DNA from: RYN-111 sp963760125
GTDB lineage: Bacteria; Actinomycetota; Actinomycetes; Mycobacteriales; SCTD01
NCBI GenBank assembly: GCA_963760125.1
Contig: CAVXBV010000001.1
Coordinates: 1 to 64,000 of the forward strand
DNA: 64,000 nt
Direction of reading: 5' to 3'
Shown here: positions 8,083 through 15,395 of the stretch, piece by piece
Numbering within the stretch: the stretch's first letter is position 1
Layout of the letters: each line of letters opens with the position of its first letter
Program-made: the position numbers and the translations under genes
The notes under the pieces: generated by a model
Seen by the model: the letters and a program-made list of their open reading frames with translations, nothing else
What the model was told of the DNA's origin: nothing
The model's database searches: none

Positions 8083-8601
8083 TCAGTGCAGATCGAGGAC
8101 GGACCGGCTCACCAAGAAGCCGTGCTCGCCCCCGACGTACTCGCAGGAGATGCCGGTTCGCAGGGAGGTGCACTGCAGGTCGTCGACGCGGACGGCCTGG
8201 CCGTAGTCGAGGACCGGGCCGCCGGTGACCGTGTCGCTCACGCACTGGCCCACCGTCGCGACGTCCTCGGGGTTGTCCAGCGACACGATCGGCAGCCAGT
8301 CGAGCTCACAGCTCGCGGGCCGCGGCGGGAAGGCCCAGTCGTGCTCCGTGACCTCGCAGCGCACGGTGCCCTCGAAGATGCCGCAGGCGAGGTTGCCGGT
8401 CGGGGAGGTGAAGGTCGGCATGGAGCCATCCGTGATGACGCGGACCACGGGGGTGGGCTCGTCGGTCGGGCTGGCCGCAACGTCGGAGGCGCTCGCGGAG
8501 GCGCTGGTGGACGTCGTCGCGCTCGGGGCGGGGCGCGCGGCGGTCGAGGCACCGGAGCAGCCGACCAGCACGAGCGCCAGCAGGACCGACGGGGTGCGCA
8601 T
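8083..8601 (-). CDS. Secreted lipoprotein, DUF6636-like
   Basis: A 172-residue lipoprotein. The signal peptide ends in a lipobox LVLVGC with the lipidated Cys at residue 15, followed by a Ser/Thr/Ala-rich linker (to about residue 50). The mature domain has the pattern FTSPTGNLACGIFEGTVRCEV with paired Cys and further Cys at regular intervals, suggesting disulfides; I associate this pattern with DUF6636, with moderate certainty. TAGCGT sits 6 bases before the ATG, a leaderless pattern. It is divergent from murA, 67 bases apart. Role unknown. Confidence 0.75.
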   Translation of the reverse strand: MRTPSVLLALVLVGCSGASTAARPAPSATTSTSASASASDVAASPTDEPTPVVRVITDGSMPTFTSPTGNLACGIFEGTVRCEVTEHDWAFPPRPASCELDWLPIVSLDNPEDVATVGQCVSDTVTGGPVLDYGQAVRVDDLQCTSLRTGISCEYVGGEHGFLVSRSVLDLH

Positions 8602-8607
8602 GCGCGC

Positions 8608-8613
8608 ACGCTA
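8608..8613 (-). promoter_or_regulatory. -10 element of the lipoprotein gene (leaderless pattern)
   Basis: TAGCGT on the minus strand, 6 bases before the ATG at 8601; no ribosome site is present. Confidence 0.45.
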
Positions 8614-8624
8614 GCGACTCGGCG

Positions 8625-8660
8625 CCGGTCCTGGAGCCGGTCCTGGAGCCGGTCCTAGAG
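8625..8660 (+). repeat. Three tandem 12-bp repeats in the murA promoter
   Basis: Three direct copies of CCGGTCCTGGAG at 8625-8636, 8637-8648 and 8649-8660. Only the last differs, by one base (TGGAG to TAGAG), and this change creates the murA -10 hexamer TAGAGT at 8656-8661. Confidence 0.9.
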
Positions 8661-8661
8661 T
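8656..8661 (+). promoter_or_regulatory. -10 element of murA (leaderless pattern)
   Basis: TAGAGT, 7 bases before the GTG at 8669. It overlaps the variant third copy of the 12-bp tandem repeat. Confidence 0.5.
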
Positions 8662-8668
8662 GCAGGGC

Positions 8669-9937
8669 GTGGAGCGCTTCGTGGTGACCGGTGGCGCACG
8701 GCTGGTCGGCGAGGTGCAGGTCACCGGCGCGAAGAACAGCGTGCTCAAGCTCATGGCGGCCTCGCTGCTGGCCGAGGGGACGACGACGCTGACCGAGGTG
8801 CCCGACATCCTCGACGTCACGATCATGAGCGAGCTGCTGCGCCGTCTGGGCTGCGAGGTCTCGGGGTCGGCGGGGCGCGTGGAGATCAGGGTCCCCGCCG
8901 AGCCGGGCTTCGAAGCCGACTACGACCTGGTGCGCCGCATGCGGGCCTCGATCACCGTCCTCGGCCCGCTGCTGGCCCGCTGCGGTCAGGTGAAGGTCGC
9001 CCTGCCCGGTGGGGACGCGATCGGCTCGCGGGGCCTGGACATGCACATCGCCGGGCTCGAGCGGCTCGGGGCGAAGGCCGCGGTGGAGCACGGGTACCTC
9101 GTGGCCAGCGCCCCTCGACTGGTCGGCGCGTCGATCTGGCTCGACTTCCCCAGCGTCGGGGCGACCGAGACGCTGCTGCTCGCTGCAGTGCTGGCCGAGG
9201 GCACCACCACGATCGACAACGCCGCGCGCGAGCCGGACCTGGTGGACCTGTGCGAGTTCCTCGTCGCCATGGGCGCCAGGATCAGCGGCATCGGTACGCC
9301 GACGCTGGTCGTCGACGGGGTCACCGGTCTCACCCCCACCACCCACGCCACGCTGCCGGACCGGATCGTCGCCGGCACCTGGGCGGTCGCGGCCTGCCTG
9401 ACCCGGGGGGACGTCTTCATCCGCGGAGGTCGGGTCGACCACCTCGAGGTCGCCCTGGACAAGCTCGTCACCGCCGGCGCGACGGTCGAGCCCGGAGCGG
9501 ACGGCTTCCGGGTCGTCATGCACGAGCGGCCGCGGGCGGTCGACGTCGTGACCCTCCCCTACCCAGGCTTCCCGACCGACCTGCAACCGATGATCCTCAC
9601 CCTCAACGCCGTGGCCGACGGCACCGCGATGGTCACCGAGAACGTTTTCGAGGCCCGCTGGATGTTCGTCAACGAGCTGTCCCGGCTCGGGGCCGACGTC
9701 CGCACGGACGGGCACCACGCCGTTGTGCGCGGCCGTGAACAGCTGTCCGGCGCGCCGGTCACGGCCCACGACATCCGGGCCGGTGCGGCGCTCGTGCTGG
9801 CCGGTCTGGTCGCCGACGGCGTGACGGAGGTCCACGAGGTGCACCACATCGACCGCGGCTACGAGGGGTTCGTCACGTCCCTCGTCGCGCTCGGTGCCGA
9901 CGTACGACGCGACGAGGGCCCCGACCCGCTGTTCTGA
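8669..9937 (+). CDS. murA: UDP-N-acetylglucosamine 1-carboxyvinyltransferase
   Basis: A 422-residue EPSP-synthase-fold enzyme that transfers enolpyruvate from PEP to UDP-GlcNAc, the first committed step of peptidoglycan synthesis. Substrate-binding KN in TGAKNSVLK (residues 22-23) is present. The active-site loop reads ALPGGDAIGSRGLDMHI, with Asp at residue 116 (codon 9014-9016) where most bacteria have Cys. The same change in M. tuberculosis MurA is known to give intrinsic fosfomycin resistance. I chose GTG 8669 (VERFVVTGGARL) because it matches the family N-terminus and follows TAGAGT by 7 bases; GTG 8660 is an alternative. Confidence 0.95.
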   Translation: MERFVVTGGARLVGEVQVTGAKNSVLKLMAASLLAEGTTTLTEVPDILDVTIMSELLRRLGCEVSGSAGRVEIRVPAEPGFEADYDLVRRMRASITVLGPLLARCGQVKVALPGGDAIGSRGLDMHIAGLERLGAKAAVEHGYLVASAPRLVGASIWLDFPSVGATETLLLAAVLAEGTTTIDNAAREPDLVDLCEFLVAMGARISGIGTPTLVVDGVTGLTPTTHATLPDRIVAGTWAVAACLTRGDVFIRGGRVDHLEVALDKLVTAGATVEPGADGFRVVMHERPRAVDVVTLPYPGFPTDLQPMILTLNAVADGTAMVTENVFEARWMFVNELSRLGADVRTDGHHAVVRGREQLSGAPVTAHDIRAGAALVLAGLVADGVTEVHEVHHIDRGYEGFVTSLVALGADVRRDEGPDPLF

Positions 9938-9941
9938 GCGC

Positions 9942-9963
9942 GCGCCCCGAGGTCAGGGGGCGC
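9942..9963. terminator. Hairpin between convergent murA and DUF2007-like gene
   Basis: 7-bp GC stem (9942-9948 with 9957-9963) and 8-base loop at the meeting point of two convergent genes. It overlaps the 3' end of the minus-strand gene. Likely a weak bidirectional terminator. Confidence 0.4.
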
Positions 9964-10267
9964 TGACGAGCTCGCGAGCGCGGGCGAGGTCCTTCGCGAA
10001 CACCATGAGCTCCAGCGACGGGGAGACGTTGGCCCTGATCCCGCTCTCGCGCAGGACCTCCTGCAGCATCGCCGCGTCCTCGGCCGTGCGGACGGTCGTC
10101 AGCGGGACCAGCAGCCCGTAATCACGGCTGGCCGCGGCCTGCTCCAGCCGTCGTCGGGTGCGGGCGTCCCGCTCATCGGTGCTGAACACCCAGCGGCACA
10201 GCAGCGCGATGACGCCCATAGCGGCGAGGGCCACGACCGGGCCCAACAGGTAGTGGTAGCTGCTCAC
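9953..10267 (-). CDS. Small membrane protein with DUF2007-like domain
   Basis: A 104-residue protein with one N-terminal transmembrane helix (residues 6-26, LLGPVVALAAMGVIALLCRWVF) and a soluble C-terminal half (LLVPLTTVRTAEDAAMLQEVLRESGIRANVSPS) that resembles the DUF2007 putative signal-transducing fold. I chose GTG 10267 because AGGAG lies 8 bases upstream and the helix then starts the protein; the longer frame to 10417 has no hydrophobic start. Function unknown. Confidence 0.7.
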   Translation of the reverse strand: MSSYHYLLGPVVALAAMGVIALLCRWVFSTDERDARTRRRLEQAAASRDYGLLVPLTTVRTAEDAAMLQEVLRESGIRANVSPSLELMVFAKDLARARELVSAP

Positions 10268-10458
10268 GACCGGCACTCCTGGAGTATGGGTCGTCCGACG
10301 GCCCCGCGCGACCCGGGGTGTCGGTGTGGTGACAGTTCGCTGAGCGTGCGGCGTGGCGCACGAGCGCTGAGACCAGATCGTGACCACCCTTCTGGCAACC
10401 GCACGGCTGCCCGCCACGTCTTCCCTTCGTGAGCGGTAGGCCGGCCCGGGAGGTGGAC

Positions 10459-10803
10459 ATGCACGACCTCGACCGCAGTGCCGATCTCGCGTCCGACCAG
10501 ACCTACCCCCTGACCGGGCGCCTCGACGTCCGGGTCGCGGCAGATGTCCGCCTGGCCCTGGCCGACCTCGTCGACCACGGCACCGGCGAGCTGGTCATCG
10601 ACCTCATCGACCTCGAGGCCGTCGACGCGACGGGCCTCGGTGTGCTCGTGGGGGCTCATCGACGGGCCCAGCGGGCCGGCCGCACCCTCGTGCTCCAGGA
10701 CGTCCCGGCCACGGTCGGCCGACTCCTGCTCGTCACGCGCCTGGACAAGGTCTTGTGCACCCGCCCGCGCCCCGACCCGCCGAGCACGCTCCGGTCCGCC
10801 TGA
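10459..10803 (+). CDS. STAS-domain anti-anti-sigma-like protein
   Basis: A 114-residue single STAS domain, related to SpoIIAA-type anti-sigma antagonists. Pattern: TGRLDVRVAADVRLALADL, then ELVIDLIDLEAVDATGLGVLVGAHRRAQ. The usual phospho-site D-S becomes D56-A57-T58, so T58 may be the phosphorylated residue. GGGAGG at 10448-10453 is 5 bases before the ATG at 10459; an upstream GTG at 10429 is less likely. No cognate anti-sigma kinase or sigma factor is adjacent. It ends 18 bases before meaA. Confidence 0.85.
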   Translation: MHDLDRSADLASDQTYPLTGRLDVRVAADVRLALADLVDHGTGELVIDLIDLEAVDATGLGVLVGAHRRAQRAGRTLVLQDVPATVGRLLLVTRLDKVLCTRPRPDPPSTLRSA

Positions 10804-10808
10804 CGCCG

Positions 10809-10814
10809 TACCCT
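10809..10814 (+). promoter_or_regulatory. -10 element of meaA (leaderless pattern)
   Basis: TACCCT, 7 bases before the ATG at 10822; no ribosome site lies between the STAS stop codon and this ATG. Confidence 0.45.
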
Positions 10815-10821
10815 TCGGCTC

Positions 10822-12804
10822 ATGAGCGAGCGTGACAAGCCCTGGGTGATGCGGACCTACGCCGGCCACAGCACGCCGGCCAAGAGCAACGAGCTCTACC
10901 GGAACAACCTGTCCAAGGGGCAGACCGGTCTGAGCGTGGCCTTCGACCTGCCGACGCAGACCGGGTACGACCCCGACAGCGAGCTGGCCCGCGGCGAGGT
11001 CGGCAAGGTCGGCGTCCCTGTGTCGCACGTGGGAGACATGCGGGCGCTGTTCGACGGCATCCCGCTCGCCGAGATGAACACCTCGATGACCATCAACGCC
11101 ACGGCCATGTGGCTGCTGGCGCTCTACGAGGTCGTCGCCGAGGAGCAGGGCGCGACCGCCGCGCAGCTGTCCGGGACGACGCAGAACGACATCATCAAGG
11201 AGTACCTCTCCCGAGGCACCTACGTCTTCCCGCCCGGGCCGTCGCTGCGGCTGATCACCGACATGGTGGCCTACACCGTCACGGCGATCCCCACGTGGAA
11301 CCCGATCAACATCTGCAGCTACCACCTGCAGGAGGCCGGGGCGACGCCGGTGCAGGAGATCGCGTTCGCGCTCTCCACCGCGATCGCCGTGCTCGACAGC
11401 GTCAAGGCCTCCGGGCAGGTGCCGGACGAGCGCTTCGGCGAGGTCTGCGCGCGGATCTCCTTCTTCGTCAACGCCGGCGTCCGGTTCGTCGAGGAGATGT
11501 GCAAGATGCGGGCGTTCACCCGCCTGTGGGACCAGCTGCTGCTCGACCGGTACGCCGTCCAGGACGCCAAGCAGCGGCGCTTCCGGTACGGCGTGCAGGT
11601 CAACTCCCTGGGCCTGACCGAGGCCCAGCCGGAGAACAACGTCCAGCGCATCGTGCTCGAGATGCTCGGCGTCACCCTGTCCAAGGACGCCCGCGCCCGT
11701 GCCGTCCAGCTGCCCGCGTGGAACGAGGCGCTCGGCCTGCCGCGCCCCTGGGACCAGCAGTGGTCGCTGCGCCTGCAGCAGGTGCTCGCCTTCGAGACCG
11801 ACCTGCTGGAGTACGACGACCTGTTCGAGGGGTCGGTCGTGGTCGAGGCGAAGGTCGCTGCGCTGTGCGAGGAGGTCACCCGTGAGGTCGACCGGATCCA
11901 GGCGATGGGCGGGGCGATCGAGGCCGTTGACGACATGAAGACCGCGCTGGTCGCCAGCCACGCCGAGCGGCGCCGGCGCATCGAGGCCGGAGAGGACGTC
12001 GTGGTCGGCGTCAACCGCTTCACCACCACCGAGCCCAACCCGCTGACGGCCGACCTGGCCGGCTCGATCCTCACCGTCGACCCCGCCGTCGAGGGGCACG
12101 CCGTCGAGGCGATCGCTGCCTGGCGCGCCCAGCGCGACGCGGCGGCCGTCGAGGACGCGCTGCTCGTGCTGCGCGACGCCGCCAAGACCGAGCAGAACCT
12201 CATGGTCGCCACGCTCGCCTGCGCGCGGGCGGGCGTGACGACGGGGGAGTGGGCCGGGGCGCTGCGTGAGGTCTTCGGGGAGTACCGCGCACCCACCGGC
12301 GTCGCGGGTGCGGTCGTGGGCGCCTCCGACGGTGCGGCCGGCGAGGCGATCGCGGCCGTGCGGGCCCGGGTCAAGCAGACCGGCGCCGACCTCGGCGGCC
12401 GGCTGCGGCTGCTCGTCGGCAAGCCCGGCCTGGACGGTCACTCCAACGGCGCGGAGCAGATCGCCGTACGCGCCCGCGACGTGGGCTTCGAGGTCGTCTA
12501 CCAGGGGATCCGGCTCACGCCGGCGCAGATCGTCGCGGCCGCGGTCGAGGAGGACGTCCACGTCGTCGGGCTGTCGATCCTGTCCGGATCGCACATGGAA
12601 GCCGTCCCCGTCGTCCTCCAGGGCCTGCGGGACGCCGGTGCCGCTGACGTCCCGGTGATCGTGGGCGGGATCATCCCCGACGGTGATGCCGAGCGGCTGC
12701 GGGAGCAAGGCGTCGCCGCCGTCTTCACGCCCAAGGACTTCGACCTCACGACCGTGATGGGGCAGATCGTCGACGTCGTGCGGCGGGTCAACGAGCTCGA
12801 CTGA
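10822..12804 (+). CDS. meaA: MeaA-type B12-dependent acyl-CoA mutase (ethylmalonyl-CoA mutase)
   Basis: A 660-residue adenosylcobalamin mutase with catalytic TIM barrel (RTYAGHSTPAKSNELYR; GLSVAFDLPTQTGYD; EMNTSMTINATAMWLLALY) and C-terminal B12 domain (DGHSNG at 538-543 supplies the axial His540). The N-terminus PWVMRTYAGHST and the single-chain layout match MeaA/ethylmalonyl-CoA mutase of Methylobacterium and Streptomyces rather than the MutA/MutB methylmalonyl-CoA mutase. Known role: (2R)-ethylmalonyl-CoA to (2S)-methylsuccinyl-CoA. The product of crotonyl-CoA carboxylase/reductase (28.2 kb) is its substrate after epimerisation (36.3 kb), and MeaB (38 kb) protects it. Confidence 0.92.
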   Translation: MSERDKPWVMRTYAGHSTPAKSNELYRNNLSKGQTGLSVAFDLPTQTGYDPDSELARGEVGKVGVPVSHVGDMRALFDGIPLAEMNTSMTINATAMWLLALYEVVAEEQGATAAQLSGTTQNDIIKEYLSRGTYVFPPGPSLRLITDMVAYTVTAIPTWNPINICSYHLQEAGATPVQEIAFALSTAIAVLDSVKASGQVPDERFGEVCARISFFVNAGVRFVEEMCKMRAFTRLWDQLLLDRYAVQDAKQRRFRYGVQVNSLGLTEAQPENNVQRIVLEMLGVTLSKDARARAVQLPAWNEALGLPRPWDQQWSLRLQQVLAFETDLLEYDDLFEGSVVVEAKVAALCEEVTREVDRIQAMGGAIEAVDDMKTALVASHAERRRRIEAGEDVVVGVNRFTTTEPNPLTADLAGSILTVDPAVEGHAVEAIAAWRAQRDAAAVEDALLVLRDAAKTEQNLMVATLACARAGVTTGEWAGALREVFGEYRAPTGVAGAVVGASDGAAGEAIAAVRARVKQTGADLGGRLRLLVGKPGLDGHSNGAEQIAVRARDVGFEVVYQGIRLTPAQIVAAAVEEDVHVVGLSILSGSHMEAVPVVLQGLRDAGAADVPVIVGGIIPDGDAERLREQGVAAVFTPKDFDLTTVMGQIVDVVRRVNELD

Positions 12805-12824
12805 GACCGGGTCCGGACGCGCGA

Positions 12825-12861
12825 CGACCCGCCGTCAAAGGGGGACAAATCCGGCGGGTCG
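12825..12861. terminator. Hairpin between meaA and the second STAS gene
   Basis: 10-bp perfect inverted repeat (12825-12834 with 12852-12861, CGACCCGCCG) around a 17-base loop, between convergent genes. Likely bidirectional terminator. Confidence 0.6.
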
Positions 12862-12896
12862 GGCGCTCTCGGGGGGAGAACCAGGGGCGGCGCTGC

Positions 12897-13256
12897 TCAG
12901 GCGGTCTGCGCGATCGGGATGACCGGAGCGAGAGCGCGCGCGGGCGTGACGTCGAACAGGGGGAGAACACCCTCGTCGGCCAGCAGCACGAGCGTGTCGT
13001 GGTTGGCGCCGCGGATCTCCAGCGTTCCGTCGTGGGCCCCGAGGCGGGTGTGCGCGTCGAGGAGGACCTGGACGGCCCGCGGGTGGAGCGACGGGCAGGT
13101 GGAGAGGTCGACGACGATGCGGTCAGGGGTCTGCAGGAGCAGGTCGTCGAGGTGGTCCATGAGCAACGGCAGGTCGGCGACGGTGACGTCGCCGTGGATC
13201 CGGACCTCACGCAGGGTGGGGGCCTCGGACGGGAGCAGGTGCTGCGGAGCGGTCAT
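12897..13256 (-). CDS. STAS-domain protein lacking the usual phospho-site
   Basis: A 119-residue STAS fold: REVRIHGDVTVADLPLLMDHL, DRIVVDLSTCPSLHPRAVQVLLDAHTRL, LEIRGANHDTLVLLADEGV. The place of the regulatory D-S/T in anti-anti-sigma factors is taken by H-P, so it probably cannot be switched by phosphorylation in the standard way. AGGAGG precedes the ATG at 13256 by 7 bases. It is convergent with meaA and divergent from the MoxR operon. Partner unknown. Confidence 0.75.
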   Translation of the reverse strand: MTAPQHLLPSEAPTLREVRIHGDVTVADLPLLMDHLDDLLLQTPDRIVVDLSTCPSLHPRAVQVLLDAHTRLGAHDGTLEIRGANHDTLVLLADEGVLPLFDVTPARALAPVIPIAQTA

Positions 13257-13413
13257 CGGGGGCCTCCTGGGTGTCGGTCAGTCCACCGTCGTCGCGGTGC
13301 AACACATCCAGCCCTCGGACGTGTGTCAGTTGTGCGACAGATGCCTGCTTGAGGTGGGGCTCCCCGCGGCCGATGCTGCAGGGAACCCCTGCCCCACGGC
13401 CACCGGAGCCCTC

Positions 13414-14391
13414 GTGTCCAGCCAGCACCTCGCCGACGTCCTCCCGCTGCCCAACCGCGCGGAGGCGGCCGCCGTGGCCAGCCGCCTGGTCGGCAACGTC
13501 GAGCTGGTCGTCCACGGAAGGCGGGGTGCCGTCGAGCTCGTGGTCGCCGCTGTCCTTGCCGGGGGGCACGTGCTGGTCGAGGACGTCCCGGGCAGCGGGA
13601 AGACGACGCTCGCGCGGGCCGTCGCCCGCTCGCTGGGCGGGTCGTTCCGTCGTGTGCAGGGCACCGCGGACCTGCTGCCGGCGGACATCACCGGGAGCGG
13701 CGTCTGGGAGCCCGAACGCCGCGCCTTCTCCTTCGTCCCCGGGCCGGTGTTCGCCAACGTGGTCCTGGTCGACGAGCTCAACCGCACGCCGCCCCGCACC
13801 CAGTCGGCCTTCCTCGAGGCGATGGACGAGGGCGCGGTCACCGTCGACGGCACCCGTCACGTGCTCCCCGACCCGTTTGTCGTGCTGGCCACGCAGAACC
13901 CCCTGGAGCAGTACGGCACCTACCCCCTGCCCGAAGGTCAGCTCGACCGGTTCGCGGTGACGCTGTCGCTGGGGGTGAACGACCCCGCCACCGAGCGGCG
14001 GGTGGTGCGCGAGCAGCTCGACCACGCGACCGTGGACGAGCTGCAGGCCGTGACCAGCCCGGCGCAGCTCGTCCAGGTCCGTCACGAGGTGCGGCGCACG
14101 CACGTCGCGGACGCCGTCCTGGACCACGCGGTCCGGATCGCCGAGGCGACCCGGGACCACCCCTCGGTGGCTCTCGGAGCGAGCACGCGCGCGGCCCTCG
14201 CTCTCGTGCGCTGCGCGCAGGCGCGGGCGCTGCTCGGAGGCCGGGACCACGTGCTCCCCGACGACGTGAAGGCCCTGGCGGCCGCTGTGCTCGGCCACCG
14301 GCTGGTCCTGCGCGACGGCACCGGCCTGCGTGCCGGTCAGCGCCTGGTCGCCGAGCTCGCCGCCGGGGTCCCGATCGCCCTGCACCCGTGA
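13414..14391 (+). CDS. MoxR-family AAA+ ATPase
   Basis: A 325-residue AAA_3 ATPase. Walker A GSGKTT is at residues 60-65, Walker B VVLVDELNR follows, then sensor 1 (VLATQNPLEQYGTYPLPEGQLDRF) and the C-terminal lid. MoxR proteins act as chaperones that mature metal- or complex-containing proteins. I chose GTG 13414 because GGAG lies 5 bases upstream; earlier in-frame starts run antisense through the STAS gene. It overlaps DUF58 by 4 bases, the start of a MoxR-DUF58-transglutaminase operon that is widespread in actinobacteria. Confidence 0.92.
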   Translation: MSSQHLADVLPLPNRAEAAAVASRLVGNVELVVHGRRGAVELVVAAVLAGGHVLVEDVPGSGKTTLARAVARSLGGSFRRVQGTADLLPADITGSGVWEPERRAFSFVPGPVFANVVLVDELNRTPPRTQSAFLEAMDEGAVTVDGTRHVLPDPFVVLATQNPLEQYGTYPLPEGQLDRFAVTLSLGVNDPATERRVVREQLDHATVDELQAVTSPAQLVQVRHEVRRTHVADAVLDHAVRIAEATRDHPSVALGASTRAALALVRCAQARALLGGRDHVLPDDVKALAAAVLGHRLVLRDGTGLRAGQRLVAELAAGVPIALHP

Positions 14392-15395
14392 CCGTCCGGC
14401 CCCGTCCGGCGCTTCTCGGGGCGCTGCTGACGGCGCTGGTCCTGCACCTGCTGACCCGAGCCTCGGGTGTCGCCTGGCTGGCCCTCGGGTCGGCCGCCGC
14501 GCTCGCGCTCCCGGTGACGAGCCTGCTGGTGCGTCCGCACCTGGCCGGGCTGGAGATCACCCTCGTCCTGCCTCGGCGCGCGACGGCGGGAGACCTGCTC
14601 GAGCCCGAGCTCCGCGTGCGCAACACCGGTCGCGTGGCGTCCCCTGCCGCCGCGTGGCTGTGCGACCACCCGGCCCTGGGTCCGCTGGGCGCGGCGGTCC
14701 CCGCGCTGGACCCCGGAGCGCAGAGCCGGGTGCTGCTGTCGGCTGTCGCGGAGCAGCGGGGAGTGCACCCGGGTGTGGGCGCGGCGCTGAGCAGCACCGC
14801 GCCGTACGGCATGCTGCGGTGGACCCGGGCGCTCCCGCCCACCGGCGGGTTGATCGTCCACCCGCGCACCACGACCCGTCAGGCGCTCGAGGCCGAGGGA
14901 GCCCCGACGGCGGCCGAGCGCAGCGTTGCGGAGGCCGGGGTGGGGACCGAGGTGCTGGGGCTGCGTCCGTACCGCCAGGGCGACAGCCTGCGGCACGTCA
15001 GTGCGCGGGCCAGCGCACGGCACGGGCGGCCCGTCGTGCTCGAGCGTGAGCGCGAGACCGGTCCGTCGCTCGTGCTGCTGGCCTCGGGCGGCGGCGCCGG
15101 GGACGCCTGGGAGCGGGCGGTCTCGACCGCGGCAGCCCTGGCGCTGGCGGCGTTGCGCGAGGGCACCGCGCCCCTGCTTCTCGCGGACCCGGGGCCCGGC
15201 CGGGCAGACCCGACCGGAATCCTGGACTTCTTCGCCGGGGTCGACGCCGCGGGCCCGCTCCGGGCCGAGGACCTGCGCCGTGCCGTGGCGGCCTGCGGCC
15301 CGGGCGGCACCTTGCTGCTGCTCGCGCCGGCGGGTGCCTCCGAGCAGCACGCCCGGGCCCGGGCGACCGGCGTCCGGGTCGTGGTGTTGTCGTGA
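14388..15395 (+). CDS. DUF58 domain protein with two membrane helices
   Basis: A 335-residue partner of MoxR. The N-terminus has two closely spaced hydrophobic helices (residues 8-25 and 29-45), followed by a beta-rich segment and the DUF58 signature LRPYRQGDSLRHVSARASAR at about 195-215. A VWA-like fold follows (TGPSLVLLASGGG). The GTG start overlaps the MoxR stop and its own stop overlaps the next gene by 4 bases, so the three are translated as a unit. Exact role unknown. Confidence 0.9.
   Translation: MTVRPRPALLGALLTALVLHLLTRASGVAWLALGSAAALALPVTSLLVRPHLAGLEITLVLPRRATAGDLLEPELRVRNTGRVASPAAAWLCDHPALGPLGAAVPALDPGAQSRVLLSAVAEQRGVHPGVGAALSSTAPYGMLRWTRALPPTGGLIVHPRTTTRQALEAEGAPTAAERSVAEAGVGTEVLGLRPYRQGDSLRHVSARASARHGRPVVLERERETGPSLVLLASGGGAGDAWERAVSTAAALALAALREGTAPLLLADPGPGRADPTGILDFFAGVDAAGPLRAEDLRRAVAACGPGGTLLLLAPAGASEQHARARATGVRVVVLS

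Noticed and set aside
10804..10821. Search for a cobalamin riboswitch before meaA and before the adenosyltransferase gene
   Set aside because: Only 18 and about 50 bases are free and no B12-box sequence is present; both look leaderless.
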